Assembly (NCBI GenBank): GCA_022705125.1
Contig: JAKJFB010000009.1
Coordinates: 1-26,409 of the forward strand
DNA: 26,409 nucleotides
Reading direction: 5' to 3'
Source: Pseudomonadota bacterium
GTDB lineage: Bacteria; Pseudomonadota; Gammaproteobacteria; Pseudomonadales; UBA5518
Shown here piece by piece: positions 19,516-26,409 of this stretch; within the stretch, counting starts at the first letter, position 1; every line of letters begins with the position of its first letter. The position numbers and the translations under genes were made by a program. The notes beneath the pieces were generated by a model that ran no database searches, was not told where the DNA came from, and saw nothing but the letters and a program-made list of their open reading frames with translations.

Positions 19516-20748
19516 ATGCCCAATCCTATTGACACCCCGGATCAGCGCCGCATCGAGCTGGAGGCCTTGAAAGTCTATGCGGACCCCCGCGTGCAGGCGA
19601 CAATTGCGGATCGCCGCAGCTATTGGCTGGAAAAGGCGCAACCGAGTGCAGGTCAACGCCGGGCATTCGATTCCTATTTCGAGGAGGCTGTTTTCGGTTC
19701 GCTCCTCTGGACGCTCAATACGGATCCGGAGCGTCCAGCCGTTCTGACGATTTCCCGCATCCCGCACAAGCTCGGCGATGTGCATGTGCCGGGTACGCGG
19801 TGGGGCATAGACAACCCCGATTCCGTCTATCGCACCATCCCGATCAGCGGCGCAGAGCGCTACGTGATCCGCGGCAGGGTCCATTACCCGCGCCTGACGG
19901 AAAACTATTTCACGCTCTGGAACGCAAACATGGGCACCGTGGACGTGCTCGACGGCAAGTCGCTCGTCCTCGAAAAGGACGGAAGTTTCGAAATTTTCGT
20001 CGATAGCGATGGCAAGGGGAATCGGGCGAACCACGTGAGATCATCGCCGGAAGCCGTCGAGTTCTATATCCGCGACGTCGTGACGGATTGGGCCAATGAA
20101 CGCCCAAGCGAGCTGTCGATCGAGCGCCTTGGCGGCGCGCCGAAGAAGCCCGAACGCAGCTTCGATCAAAAGGTCGCCGACGCGCAGGCTCTCATCATCA
20201 AGAACGTCGACAACACCATACGCTGGAACCGGCAAGCTCTGGACAAGCCGGTCAACATGTTCGATTTCGTCATCGACCGCGATACGGACGGCGCGTTGCG
20301 CAACCAGGTATATATCATGGGTCACTTCAATCTTCAGGATGATGAAGGGCTGTTGATCGACGTGGATCTCGGCGGCGCCGCGTATTTCATCGCGCCGATC
20401 ACGAATCTCTGGGGTACCACGAACGATATCGTGCACGAGAACGGCAGTTTGAACCTGACCCAGATGAAGCGCGATTCCGACGGCACCGTGCGCTTGCTCG
20501 TGTCGCGCAAGGATCCGGGGATCTGGAACTGGCTCGATACCCACGACATGCAGGACGGCATCATGACTTTGCGCTGGGCGGAATTCGAAACCGGCCGGCC
20601 AAACGCGAACCTGAAGGCGAGCGGCAAGGTGATCAAGCTCGCCGATGTCGCGAAGGAAATGCCGGAATCGGTGAAAGTCACGCTGGCGGAACGCAAGAAG
20701 CAACTCGAAGAGCGCGCCAGGAGCTACCTCTGGAGGATTGCGGAATGA
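19516..20748 (+). CDS. DUF1214-like protein, cytoplasmic paralogue
   Basis: This 410-residue protein has no signal peptide and no membrane segment. Its C-terminal half resembles DUF1214: GLLIDVDLGGAAYFIAPITNLW (278-299), DGTVRLLVSRKDPG (322-335) and NWLDT (338-342). Earlier family-like blocks are DNPDSVYR (99-106), ISGAERYVIRG (110-120) and DGSFEI (155-160). All of these recur in the gene at 22996-24180, so the two are homologous. The activity of this family is not established to my knowledge. GGGAGG (19505-19510) stands 5 bases before the ATG, which fixes the start. It is coupled by ATGA overlap to a short-chain dehydrogenase, suggesting that both act on one compound. Codon use and GC (31 of 60 bases in line 20161) differ from the core genes (43 of 60 in line 18001). 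Confidence 0.75.
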   Translation: MPNPIDTPDQRRIELEALKVYADPRVQATIADRRSYWLEKAQPSAGQRRAFDSYFEEAVFGSLLWTLNTDPERPAVLTISRIPHKLGDVHVPGTRWGIDNPDSVYRTIPISGAERYVIRGRVHYPRLTENYFTLWNANMGTVDVLDGKSLVLEKDGSFEIFVDSDGKGNRANHVRSSPEAVEFYIRDVVTDWANERPSELSIERLGGAPKKPERSFDQKVADAQALIIKNVDNTIRWNRQALDKPVNMFDFVIDRDTDGALRNQVYIMGHFNLQDDEGLLIDVDLGGAAYFIAPITNLWGTTNDIVHENGSLNLTQMKRDSDGTVRLLVSRKDPGIWNWLDTHDMQDGIMTLRWAEFETGRPNANLKASGKVIKLADVAKEMPESVKVTLAERKKQLEERARSYLWRIAE

Positions 20749-21572
20749 GCCGCACCTGGATCATCACCGGCTGCTCCAGCGGCATCGGCAGGGCAATCGC
20801 CGAGTATGTCCTCAGCATTGGCGATAACGTGGCAGTTACCGCGCGCAAGCCCGAGACGGTGCAGGACATTGTCGCCGGCGCGCCGGATCGCGCCCTTGCT
20901 CTGGCGCTGGACGTCACAAGCGACGCTTCCGTCGCCAGGGCGGTCGCGGCGACCGTCGCGCGTTTCGGCGCCGTGGACGTGCTCGTGAACAATGCCGGCT
21001 ACGGTTACATCTCGACCATCGAAGAGGGCGACATCGACGAGGTGAAGGCGCTTTTCGATACGAACCTGTTCGGCGCGCTGCGCATGATGAAGGCGGTTTT
21101 GGGGGGCATGCGCAAGCGCCGTTCAGGCCGGATCATCCAGATATCCTCCCTGGCGGGCCGCATCGCGAACCCGGCGACCGGCTATTACGCCAGCTCCAAG
21201 CACGCCTTGGAAGCGCTCTCCGAGTCCGCCGCGCGCGAAGTGGAGCCGCTGGGCGTGAAGATTTGCTCGATCGCGCCCGGCATGTTCCGCAGTGATTTCT
21301 CGGGCCGTTCCCTGCATCTCAAGCACAGCGGCGTGAGCGATTATGACGATGGCGCCGGCGCGCGCATCGAATTGGTGCGATCGGTCGACGGTCGTCAGCG
21401 CGGCGATCCAGTAAAACTGGCCAAGCTCGTTGTCGAAGTCGTGAATATGGAAAATCCGCCCCGGCAGATGATCGCCGGGCCGGACGCCTACGCCGCGATC
21501 ACCGAGCGCATGCAGTCGATCTTGGGGGCCATGGAGCAACATCGCGAACTGAGCTGCAGTACGGATTTCTGA
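20745..21572 (+). CDS. Short-chain dehydrogenase/reductase, classical type
   Basis: This 275-residue SDR oxidises or reduces an alcohol/ketone pair with NAD(P). The cofactor loop is TGCSSGIG (8-15), then DVT (56-58), NNAG (82-85), the active-site Asn107, Ser135 and the Tyr148-x3-Lys152 pair in GYYASSKHA. Arg34 just after beta-2 favours NADP over NAD, by family experience. The SIAPGMFRSDF block and the late PRQMIAGPDAY stretch match the group often annotated as oxidoreductase or retinol-dehydrogenase-like; the substrate is not known. Its ATG overlaps the stop of the DUF1214-like gene as ATGA (20745-20748). The MFS gene begins 75 bases downstream. All catalytic residues are intact. Confidence 0.93.
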   Translation: MSRTWIITGCSSGIGRAIAEYVLSIGDNVAVTARKPETVQDIVAGAPDRALALALDVTSDASVARAVAATVARFGAVDVLVNNAGYGYISTIEEGDIDEVKALFDTNLFGALRMMKAVLGGMRKRRSGRIIQISSLAGRIANPATGYYASSKHALEALSESAAREVEPLGVKICSIAPGMFRSDFSGRSLHLKHSGVSDYDDGAGARIELVRSVDGRQRGDPVKLAKLVVEVVNMENPPRQMIAGPDAYAAITERMQSILGAMEQHRELSCSTDF

Positions 21573-21613
21573 TCCAATGGCGCGGGCGAAGGTCGGTCAG
21601 AGGCGTTTCGTGG

Positions 21614-21632
21614 GCCCGATCCACGATCGGGC
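21614..21632. repeat. Hairpin just before the MFS gene start
   Basis: GCCCGAT (21614-21620) and ATCGGGC (21626-21632) form a perfect 7-base stem with a 5-base loop, ending 15 bases before the MFS ATG. No ribosome-binding site is recognisable there, so the hairpin may affect translation. It shares the CCCGAT/ATCGGG halves with the dyad at 22890-22911. Confidence 0.4.
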
Positions 21633-21647
21633 GCTGGTGCCGCTGCC

Positions 21648-22877
21648 ATGAGTCCCGCCGCCCGGCTCTTCGCCCTCCTTGCCATCGCCACGTTTTTCGA
21701 GGGCTTCGACACGCGTCTCGTCGCCCTGGTCCAGCCGGTGATCGGACACGAATTCGGTGCCTCCCGAGCGGAACTCGGCCGGGTCGTGGGGCTCTCGAGC
21801 ATGGGTATGGTCTTCGCCTTCTTCGTGATACACCTCGCCGATCACGTCGGCCGGCGACCGGTATTCCTCGGCGCGTTGCTGGTCTACGCGCTCCTCACGC
21901 TCGCGACCGCCTTCGCGCCGAATCTCACCGTCTTCACGGTGCTCCAGGTCTTTGCGCGCATGGCTATGGTGGTCGAACTCGGGCTCGCCTATCTGATCCT
22001 GTCCGAGGAGATGCCGCCTGACGTTCGCGGGCGGGTGAACGGCGTGTTCGGCGGCTGCGTTGCCCTCGGCGCGAGCGTCCCGGACGCGCTGCTGCATCCG
22101 CTCACCGCGTGGGGGATCGGCTGGCGCGGGCTCTTCGTGATCGGCGCCGTGCCGCTCGTCCTGTTCCCGTACTACGTCGCCAACCTGGCGGAGACGAGCG
22201 CCTTCCGGGCGCGCAAGGTGCAGCGGGCCGCGGCGGGCTCGAGGCTCGCAACCGAGCTCGAGCTGTTGCGCTCGCTCGTGTCCTCGGCGTACCGCTCCCG
22301 GCTACTCGCGGTCACGGGCCTGTGGGTGATCGTCAACTTCTGGTCGGGAACCGCGCTCTATTCGTTTACGCTCTACGTCTTCGACGAGCGCAGCTGGAAC
22401 GCCCGGGATCTCGTCCTGCTCCCGCTCGGCACCATCCCGCTCGGCCTCTTCGGCTACGCGTTTGCCGGCTTCGCGATGGACCGGATCGGGAGGCGTTCGG
22501 CCACTAGCCTCTACCTTGCGGGCGCCAGTCTGGCGACACTCGTCTGCTACCAGGCGAGCGGGCAGGCGGCGATTCTCGCGGGCTACTTCGCGCTCGTCGG
22601 TCTCGGTGGCGTGTGGGCCATCGTCACGACCTGGACGGCAGAGCTCTTCCCGACGGAGATGCGCGCCACGGCCAGCGGATTCGGGAACAACCTCGTGGGC
22701 CGGCTCGGACTCGTGCTGGGACCGATCGTCGCAGGGATCCTGGGCGAGGCATTCGACTCGACAGCCGATGCCGTGAGCCTGCTCGCGATCGTCCCGCTCG
22801 TCGGCGTCCCGATCGCGTGGATGCTCCCGGAGACGAGGGCGATCGCGCTCGCGCCCGGGACTGGCCCGCCCCCCTGA
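21648..22877 (+). CDS. Major facilitator superfamily transporter
   Basis: This 409-residue inner-membrane protein has about 12 hydrophobic helices. The first helix carries FFEGFDTRL (16-24), like the DGFD signature of the aromatic-acid:H+ symporter group, and the loop after helix 2 has LADHVGRRP (63-71), the MFS motif A. A second, related loop is AMDRIGRRS in the C-terminal half, and AELFPTEMRATASG is the sugar/acid-porter type loop. The sequence suggests uptake or export of an organic acid or similar solute, substrate unknown. Leucines are mostly CTC here, whereas core genes use CTG, so it likely has a separate origin. No clear ribosome-binding site stands before ATG 21648. It ends 12 bases before the dyad at 22890. 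Confidence 0.9.
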   Translation: MSPAARLFALLAIATFFEGFDTRLVALVQPVIGHEFGASRAELGRVVGLSSMGMVFAFFVIHLADHVGRRPVFLGALLVYALLTLATAFAPNLTVFTVLQVFARMAMVVELGLAYLILSEEMPPDVRGRVNGVFGGCVALGASVPDALLHPLTAWGIGWRGLFVIGAVPLVLFPYYVANLAETSAFRARKVQRAAAGSRLATELELLRSLVSSAYRSRLLAVTGLWVIVNFWSGTALYSFTLYVFDERSWNARDLVLLPLGTIPLGLFGYAFAGFAMDRIGRRSATSLYLAGASLATLVCYQASGQAAILAGYFALVGLGGVWAIVTTWTAELFPTEMRATASGFGNNLVGRLGLVLGPIVAGILGEAFDSTADAVSLLAIVPLVGVPIAWMLPETRAIALAPGTGPPP

Positions 22878-22889
22878 ACGGTTCGTCTG

Positions 22890-22911
22890 CTCCGGCCCGA
22901 TCGGGTCGGAG
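22890..22911. promoter_or_regulatory. 22-base imperfect dyad upstream of the exported DUF1214-like gene
   Basis: The two 11-base halves are complementary except for one pair. The symmetric core reads TCCG-N2-CCGATCGG-N2-CGGA and is shared with the dyad at 25494-25515. It lies 84 bases before the ATG at 22996 and 12 bases after the MFS stop. It could be an operator or, less likely, a terminator (no T-run). Confidence 0.5.
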
Positions 22912-22995
22912 TCCGTGCCTATCCTCGCGGAGGTGCGCGGCAAGCGCCTGGCCCATAGTGATGACCTGCCGAATCCAGCCCCAGGAGCATTCCCA

Positions 22996-24180
22996 ATGGT
23001 CCGACACCTGTCTCCCGCACTCCCGCGCCGCTCGCTGTTCCGCTGGATCAGCGCCCTCGGCCTGGGCAGCATGCTGCCGGCCGCGCGCGCCGCCACGCCG
23101 GATCCCGCCACGCCTTGGCACGCATTCTGTGATCGACTGAAGGAAGCCGGGGAGCAGATCCTGCGGCCGGAGGCGCCGCAGGATCCGTTCAATCGCGCCG
23201 AGGGCTACCGCTATCTCTCGCGCCTGCTGCGCGCTGCGCTGGAGCAGGAGGTGGAATGCTCGGACCCGCAGTTCCCGGTGCTTTACCAGCTCTCCAACGA
23301 AACCATCAAGATCGGCGCTGACAACCCGGACAACTTCTACCAGAACGCGCAGATCGACGGCCGTTACGACTATCGCATCCGGGGCAGCCGTGGCACGGTG
23401 AATTACATGGTGCTGTCCACCAAGGCCGGCAGCTATGGCAAGAGCAGTTCGCTGCAGCATACCGGCGCCATCGACACCACGACGCTGCAGGTCGCGCCGG
23501 ATGGCAGTTTCGAGATCCTGCTGAGCGCCGCGCGCAAACCCGGGAACTGGCTGCCGATGAGCGCAGAGAGCTCGATGCTGCTGGTACGGCAGACTTTCCT
23601 CGACCGCGGCACGGAGAGGCCCGCCGCGCTGGAGATCGAGTGTCTGAACGGACCGGCGCGGCCGGCGCCGCTCGACCCTGAGCGGCTGTCCGTGCAGTTG
23701 CTCGCGGCTGCCGACTTCGTACAGGGTACGGCGCGGATCTTTGCCGACTGGTCTCAGCGTTTCAAGGCGAACCCGAACGCGTTCACGGTGCTCGATCAGG
23801 CCGAGTTCCTGCGCCAGGGCGGTGATCCGGCGATCTTCTACGCGCATGGCTACTGGGCGCTCGGGCCCGAACAGGCGCTTCTGATCGACGTGCCGCCCAG
23901 CGAAAACGAATTCTGGAACCTCCAGATCGACAACTACTGGATGGAGTCGCTTGATTACCGCTATTTCACCATCCACCTGAACAAGCGCACAACCCGCTAC
24001 CGGCCCGACGGCAGCGCTGTGCTGGTGCTGGCGCACCGCGATCCCGGCGTGCCGAACTGGCTCGACACCGCGGGCCACGACTTGGGCACCATGCTCTATC
24101 GCGTGGTACGCGGTGCGGATCCGGCCTATCCCCGGACGCGGGTCGTGGCGCTGGCGGAGGTGCGGGAGGCTCTCGGCTGA
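22996..24180 (+). CDS. DUF1214-like protein with twin-arginine-type signal, exported paralogue
   Basis: This is a 394-residue protein. The N-terminus PALPRRSLFRWISALGLG then LPAARA (8-32) has twin arginines, a hydrophobic core and an AxA-type cleavage site, suggesting folded export to the periplasm by Tat. The mature part shares blocks with the protein at 19516-20748: DNPDNFYQ (109-116), IDGRYDYRIRG (120-130), DGSFEI (169-174), ALLIDVPP, DGSAVLVLAHRDPG and NWLDT (354-358). The EFWNLQIDNYWMES segment (305-318) is closest to DUF1214. Reaction and ligand are unknown; Tat export suggests a bound cofactor or a pre-folded domain. AGGAG (22983-22987) lies 8 bases before the ATG. It converges with the membrane AraC gene 34 bases away. 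Confidence 0.75.
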   Translation: MVRHLSPALPRRSLFRWISALGLGSMLPAARAATPDPATPWHAFCDRLKEAGEQILRPEAPQDPFNRAEGYRYLSRLLRAALEQEVECSDPQFPVLYQLSNETIKIGADNPDNFYQNAQIDGRYDYRIRGSRGTVNYMVLSTKAGSYGKSSSLQHTGAIDTTTLQVAPDGSFEILLSAARKPGNWLPMSAESSMLLVRQTFLDRGTERPAALEIECLNGPARPAPLDPERLSVQLLAAADFVQGTARIFADWSQRFKANPNAFTVLDQAEFLRQGGDPAIFYAHGYWALGPEQALLIDVPPSENEFWNLQIDNYWMESLDYRYFTIHLNKRTTRYRPDGSAVLVLAHRDPGVPNWLDTAGHDLGTMLYRVVRGADPAYPRTRVVALAEVREALG

Positions 24181-24214
24181 TGCGCTGCGCCCACGTCCGG
24201 CAGCGCTTTGGCGT

Positions 24215-25423
24215 CTAGGCGTCGGCGGTCTCGCCGCCCTCCGGCCAGCCCTCGCCCTTGTCCCGCCAGACCGTCGGGGTCATGCCGGTCTGCTTGCGGA
24301 ATTGGCTGTAGAACGTGGACTGGCTGCTGAAGCCCACCGACAGGGCGATGTCCAGCATCTTGCGACGGCGGGCGCGCGGTTCGCGCAGCAGGACCTTGGC
24401 CATGTCGACGCGCGCGCGATTGACCAGATCATAGAAACTGCCGCCGTAGGCGGTGTTGATCACCTCGCTGAGCTCCTGCGGCCGCACGCCGAGCAGGCGA
24501 GCGAGGCCGGGCAGGCTCAGTCCCGGGTCCAGGTGCGGTCGCTCCTGCTGCAGCAGCGCCTGCAGACGGTTCCAGATCTCCGTGCGCCTAGCCTCGTCGA
24601 GGCCGGATTTCTGGTACTTGCTGCGATCCGCGCCGCCGTTCTGCCCGGTTTCCACTGCGGGTGCAGGTTCGTCGACCGCCGCGAGTGCCTCGCGCACCGG
24701 GTCGGTGAACACCTTGGGCTGGCGCAGTCCGCCGATCGAAATCAGGTAGATGAGCAGCAGTGTCATGCACAGGTTCACCAGTACCTTGGAGTCGGCGCCG
24801 ACCAGTCCCAGCAGTCGCAACAGGTCGAGCGCGAGATGCAACGTATTGGTCGCGATCAGCGCGCCCATCAGCCACGACAGCCAGTCGAGGTTGACCCGGT
24901 CGACCGCCGACAGCGCCTGACGCAGCCGGCGCTGGTGCGCCGCCAGCCTGCGCCAGGCCACCAGGCCGTAGGCCGCAAGCACCAGGCTCTGGTAGGCCGA
25001 CATCGCGACGGTGCTGGGCAGCTGCTGCAGTTCCCGGGTCGACAGGGCGAGCCAGGCCGGGTCGCTGATCAGTACCGCGAACCAGCCGAACAGGAAGAGC
25101 AGCACCCACAGGTGCCGGAGCAGCCCGGGGTGCCAGCGGAAATCCGCTTCGCTGAGCGCGCGCACGTACAGGTAGACGGCCGGTCCGTCGAGTGCACGCA
25201 AACCGAACAGCAGGCGCAGCCACGCGTCCGGCGCGGCCGCGTCGTCCATGTAGCTCGTGTAAAGGAAGAAGAGGTGCAGCGACTCGAGCCCGACGTAGGA
25301 TGCCAGCAGGCGATTGGCCGTGCGGTTGGCCGACGGCAGGCTCAGGATGACGATGCACAGCAACGCCCCCTGGGCCGCACCGATAAGCAACGCCTCGTTG
25401 AGGAGTGACATGTTCGCCGCCAT
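24215..25423 (-). CDS. Membrane-bound AraC-family regulator (seven helices plus HTH)
   Basis: This 402-residue protein combines a sensor of about seven membrane helices (roughly 11-29, 38-56, 70-90, 102-120, 138-157, 181-205, 213-232), a linker (235-280, with DRSKYQKSGLD) and an AraC-type DNA-binding domain (about 295-388). The HTH blocks are LSLPGLARLLGVRPQELSEVIN (302-323) and DIALSVGFSSQSTFYSQFRKQTGMTP (358-383). Such proteins sense a signal in or near the membrane and act directly on DNA. ATG at 25421-25423 (AAGG 5 bases upstream) or 25409-25411 could be the start. It is divergent from the TonB-dependent receptor gene and probably controls it. All domains appear whole. Confidence 0.93.
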   Translation of the reverse strand: MAANMSLLNEALLIGAAQGALLCIVILSLPSANRTANRLLASYVGLESLHLFFLYTSYMDDAAAPDAWLRLLFGLRALDGPAVYLYVRALSEADFRWHPGLLRHLWVLLFLFGWFAVLISDPAWLALSTRELQQLPSTVAMSAYQSLVLAAYGLVAWRRLAAHQRRLRQALSAVDRVNLDWLSWLMGALIATNTLHLALDLLRLLGLVGADSKVLVNLCMTLLLIYLISIGGLRQPKVFTDPVREALAAVDEPAPAVETGQNGGADRSKYQKSGLDEARRTEIWNRLQALLQQERPHLDPGLSLPGLARLLGVRPQELSEVINTAYGGSFYDLVNRARVDMAKVLLREPRARRRKMLDIALSVGFSSQSTFYSQFRKQTGMTPTVWRDKGEGWPEGGETADA

Positions 25424-25493
25424 CCGAGCCTTGAGTTCCGCCGGGTCCCACCTTAGCGGCTGGCTCCGCGCGCTCCAAGCCCCCGCGGGCGGT

Positions 25494-25515
25494 TTCCGCG
25501 CCGATCGGCGCGGAG
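25494..25515. promoter_or_regulatory. Palindrome between membrane AraC and receptor genes
   Basis: Bases 25495-25514 form a perfect 20-base palindrome centred on CGATCG. The 22-base element matches the dyad at 22890-22911 at 17 of 22 positions, including the symmetric core TCCG-N2-CCGATCGG-N2-CGGA. The divergent gap (25424-25631, 208 bases) also has a weak minus-strand promoter (TTGGAG, 17 bases, TAAGGT) for the regulator. A clear forward promoter was not found. Confidence 0.5.
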
Positions 25516-25631
25516 AGTCTCCCGATGCAGCCGGAGGCGGGCGCCCCGTGCCTGCGCCATATTCGTATCGCAGAAGTCACACAACAACACGCCGCTTCAG
25601 GCGTTCCAGACCCACGGCAGGAGACACCGAC

Positions 25632-26409
25632 ATGAAACCCACGCTGAAGCCTTTGGCCAGATCGGCCCTGATCGCCGGCGCCTCGCTCGCGACGCTCGCC
25701 ACTGTGCCGCTCGGGCATGCCCAGTCCGCAGGACTGGAGGAAGTGATCGTGACCGCCCAGAAGCGCGAGGAGAACCTGCAAGACACGCCGATCTCGCTGG
25801 TCGCGCTGGACGCGCGCCAACTCGAGAAGCTCGGCATCTCCAGGATCGGAGACCTCGGCAGCAACGTGCCCAACCTGCAGTTGAGCCCGCACCCCAACAG
25901 CGCCACCACGCCGCGGGTATTCATCCGCGGGGTCGGGAACTTCGACGATCAGATCACGCAGGATCCGAGCGTCGCCGTATACATGGACGGGGTCTACGTC
26001 GGCCGCAACCAGGGCATGGGCGTCGAGGTGGCCGACATCGAACGCATCGAGGTCCTGCGTGGGCCGCAGGGCGCGCTGTACGGACGCAACGCCACCGGCG
26101 GCGCCATCAATTTCCTGACCCGTGCCCCGGAACTGGGCGAATGGGGGTTCAGCCAGCAGCTGACGGCCGGGAACCGGGACCGCTTCCGTTCGCGCACCAT
26201 GCTCAACGCCCCGCTCGGCGAACAGCTCGCCGCCCGCCTGTTCTATTTGAATTCCCGCCAGGATGGCTTCGTGCGCAATGCCGGGCGGGGTACCGAGAGC
26301 TACGGTGCGGAGGATCACGACGCCGTGCGCGCGGAGCTGCTGTTCCGCCCGTCGGAGGCGCTCGATGTGCGTTACGCCTTCGATCGCTCGACCATGGAGG
26401 ACTCGCCGT
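25632..26409 (+). CDS. TonB-dependent receptor, N-terminal part (3' end outside window)
   Basis: The open frame gives 259 residues with no stop before the window end; full receptors are about 700-900. A signal peptide (1-30, ending LGHA) is followed by EEVIVTAQKREENLQD (36-51), a typical start of the plug domain with its TonB-box-like EEVIVTA. The plug continues to about 165 with IRGVGNF, VAVYMDGVYVGR and the hallmark RIEVLRGPQGALYGRNATGG (138-157). The first barrel strands follow. AGGAG (25619-25623) lies 8 bases before the ATG. Such receptors import large or hydrophobic substrates across the outer membrane using TonB energy. The visible N-terminus has no extra signalling domain, so it is not a FecA-type regulator. 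It probably serves the accessory module; the ligand is unknown. Confidence 0.95.
   Translation, partial: MKPTLKPLARSALIAGASLATLATVPLGHAQSAGLEEVIVTAQKREENLQDTPISLVALDARQLEKLGISRIGDLGSNVPNLQLSPHPNSATTPRVFIRGVGNFDDQITQDPSVAVYMDGVYVGRNQGMGVEVADIERIEVLRGPQGALYGRNATGGAINFLTRAPELGEWGFSQQLTAGNRDRFRSRTMLNAPLGEQLAARLFYLNSRQDGFVRNAGRGTESYGAEDHDAVRAELLFRPSEALDVRYAFDRSTMEDSP

Noticed and set aside
19201..20034. A 277-codon minus-strand frame across the AraC/DUF1214 gap
   Set aside because: It overlaps the real AraC gene and the real DUF1214-like gene, crosses their promoters, and shows no domain.
22890..22911. The dyad as a rho-independent terminator of the MFS gene
   Set aside because: There is no T-run after it, and a near copy occurs in a divergent promoter gap where no gene ends. 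An operator is the better reading.

Overview
This window looks like chromosomal DNA of a high-GC gammaproteobacterium. The best evidence is the block tolC / DUF1249 (YqiB) / cpdA / parE ... parC / serB, an order known from Pseudomonas and enterobacteria. The TonB-dependent receptor, with its EEVIVTAQKREENLQD-type plug start, is of the sort common in marine and hydrocarbon- or steroid-using gammaproteobacteria (Halieaceae, Nevskiales-like). I cannot name the genus. No rRNA, tRNA, CRISPR array, transposase or integrase was seen, and no gene-free stretch exceeds about 215 bases.

Region 1 (1-6003) is a surface-sugar or glycoside block. It holds the C-terminal part of RmlB, then rmlA-rmlC on the other strand (dTDP-deoxyhexose synthesis), separated by a large nested inverted repeat. 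A tightly coupled trio follows: a GT4 glycosyltransferase, a SAM methyltransferase and an alpha/alpha-barrel protein with prenyltransferase-like repeats. A second, convergent methyltransferase closes the block. Together they probably make and modify a glycosylated product. rmlD is not in view.

Region 2 (6113-18446) is conserved core: a stand-alone CheY-like receiver, TolC, YqiB, CpdA, ParE, ParC and SerB. Between parE and parC sit four genes for an MCE-type lipid ABC transporter (STAS-MlaE permease, ATPase, MlaD-like MCE protein, PqiC-like lipoprotein). They are linked to parE and to each other by stop/start overlaps or a 2-base gap. The nudF and yqiA genes usual in this neighbourhood are absent.

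Region 3 (18404-26409) is accessory. It holds an AraC regulator, a divergent operon (DUF1214-like protein plus short-chain dehydrogenase), an MFS transporter with different codon habits, a second DUF1214-like protein with a twin-arginine signal, a seven-helix membrane AraC regulator, and the start of a TonB-dependent receptor. The two DUF1214-like proteins are clearly homologous. Two similar 22-base dyads (22890-22911 and 25494-25515) precede the exported DUF1214 gene and the receptor, and three copies of CGKCGCAA lie in the first AraC/DUF1214 gap. I read this as a regulated uptake and oxidation module for an unknown, probably hydrophobic compound. It is the best candidate here for an undescribed system.
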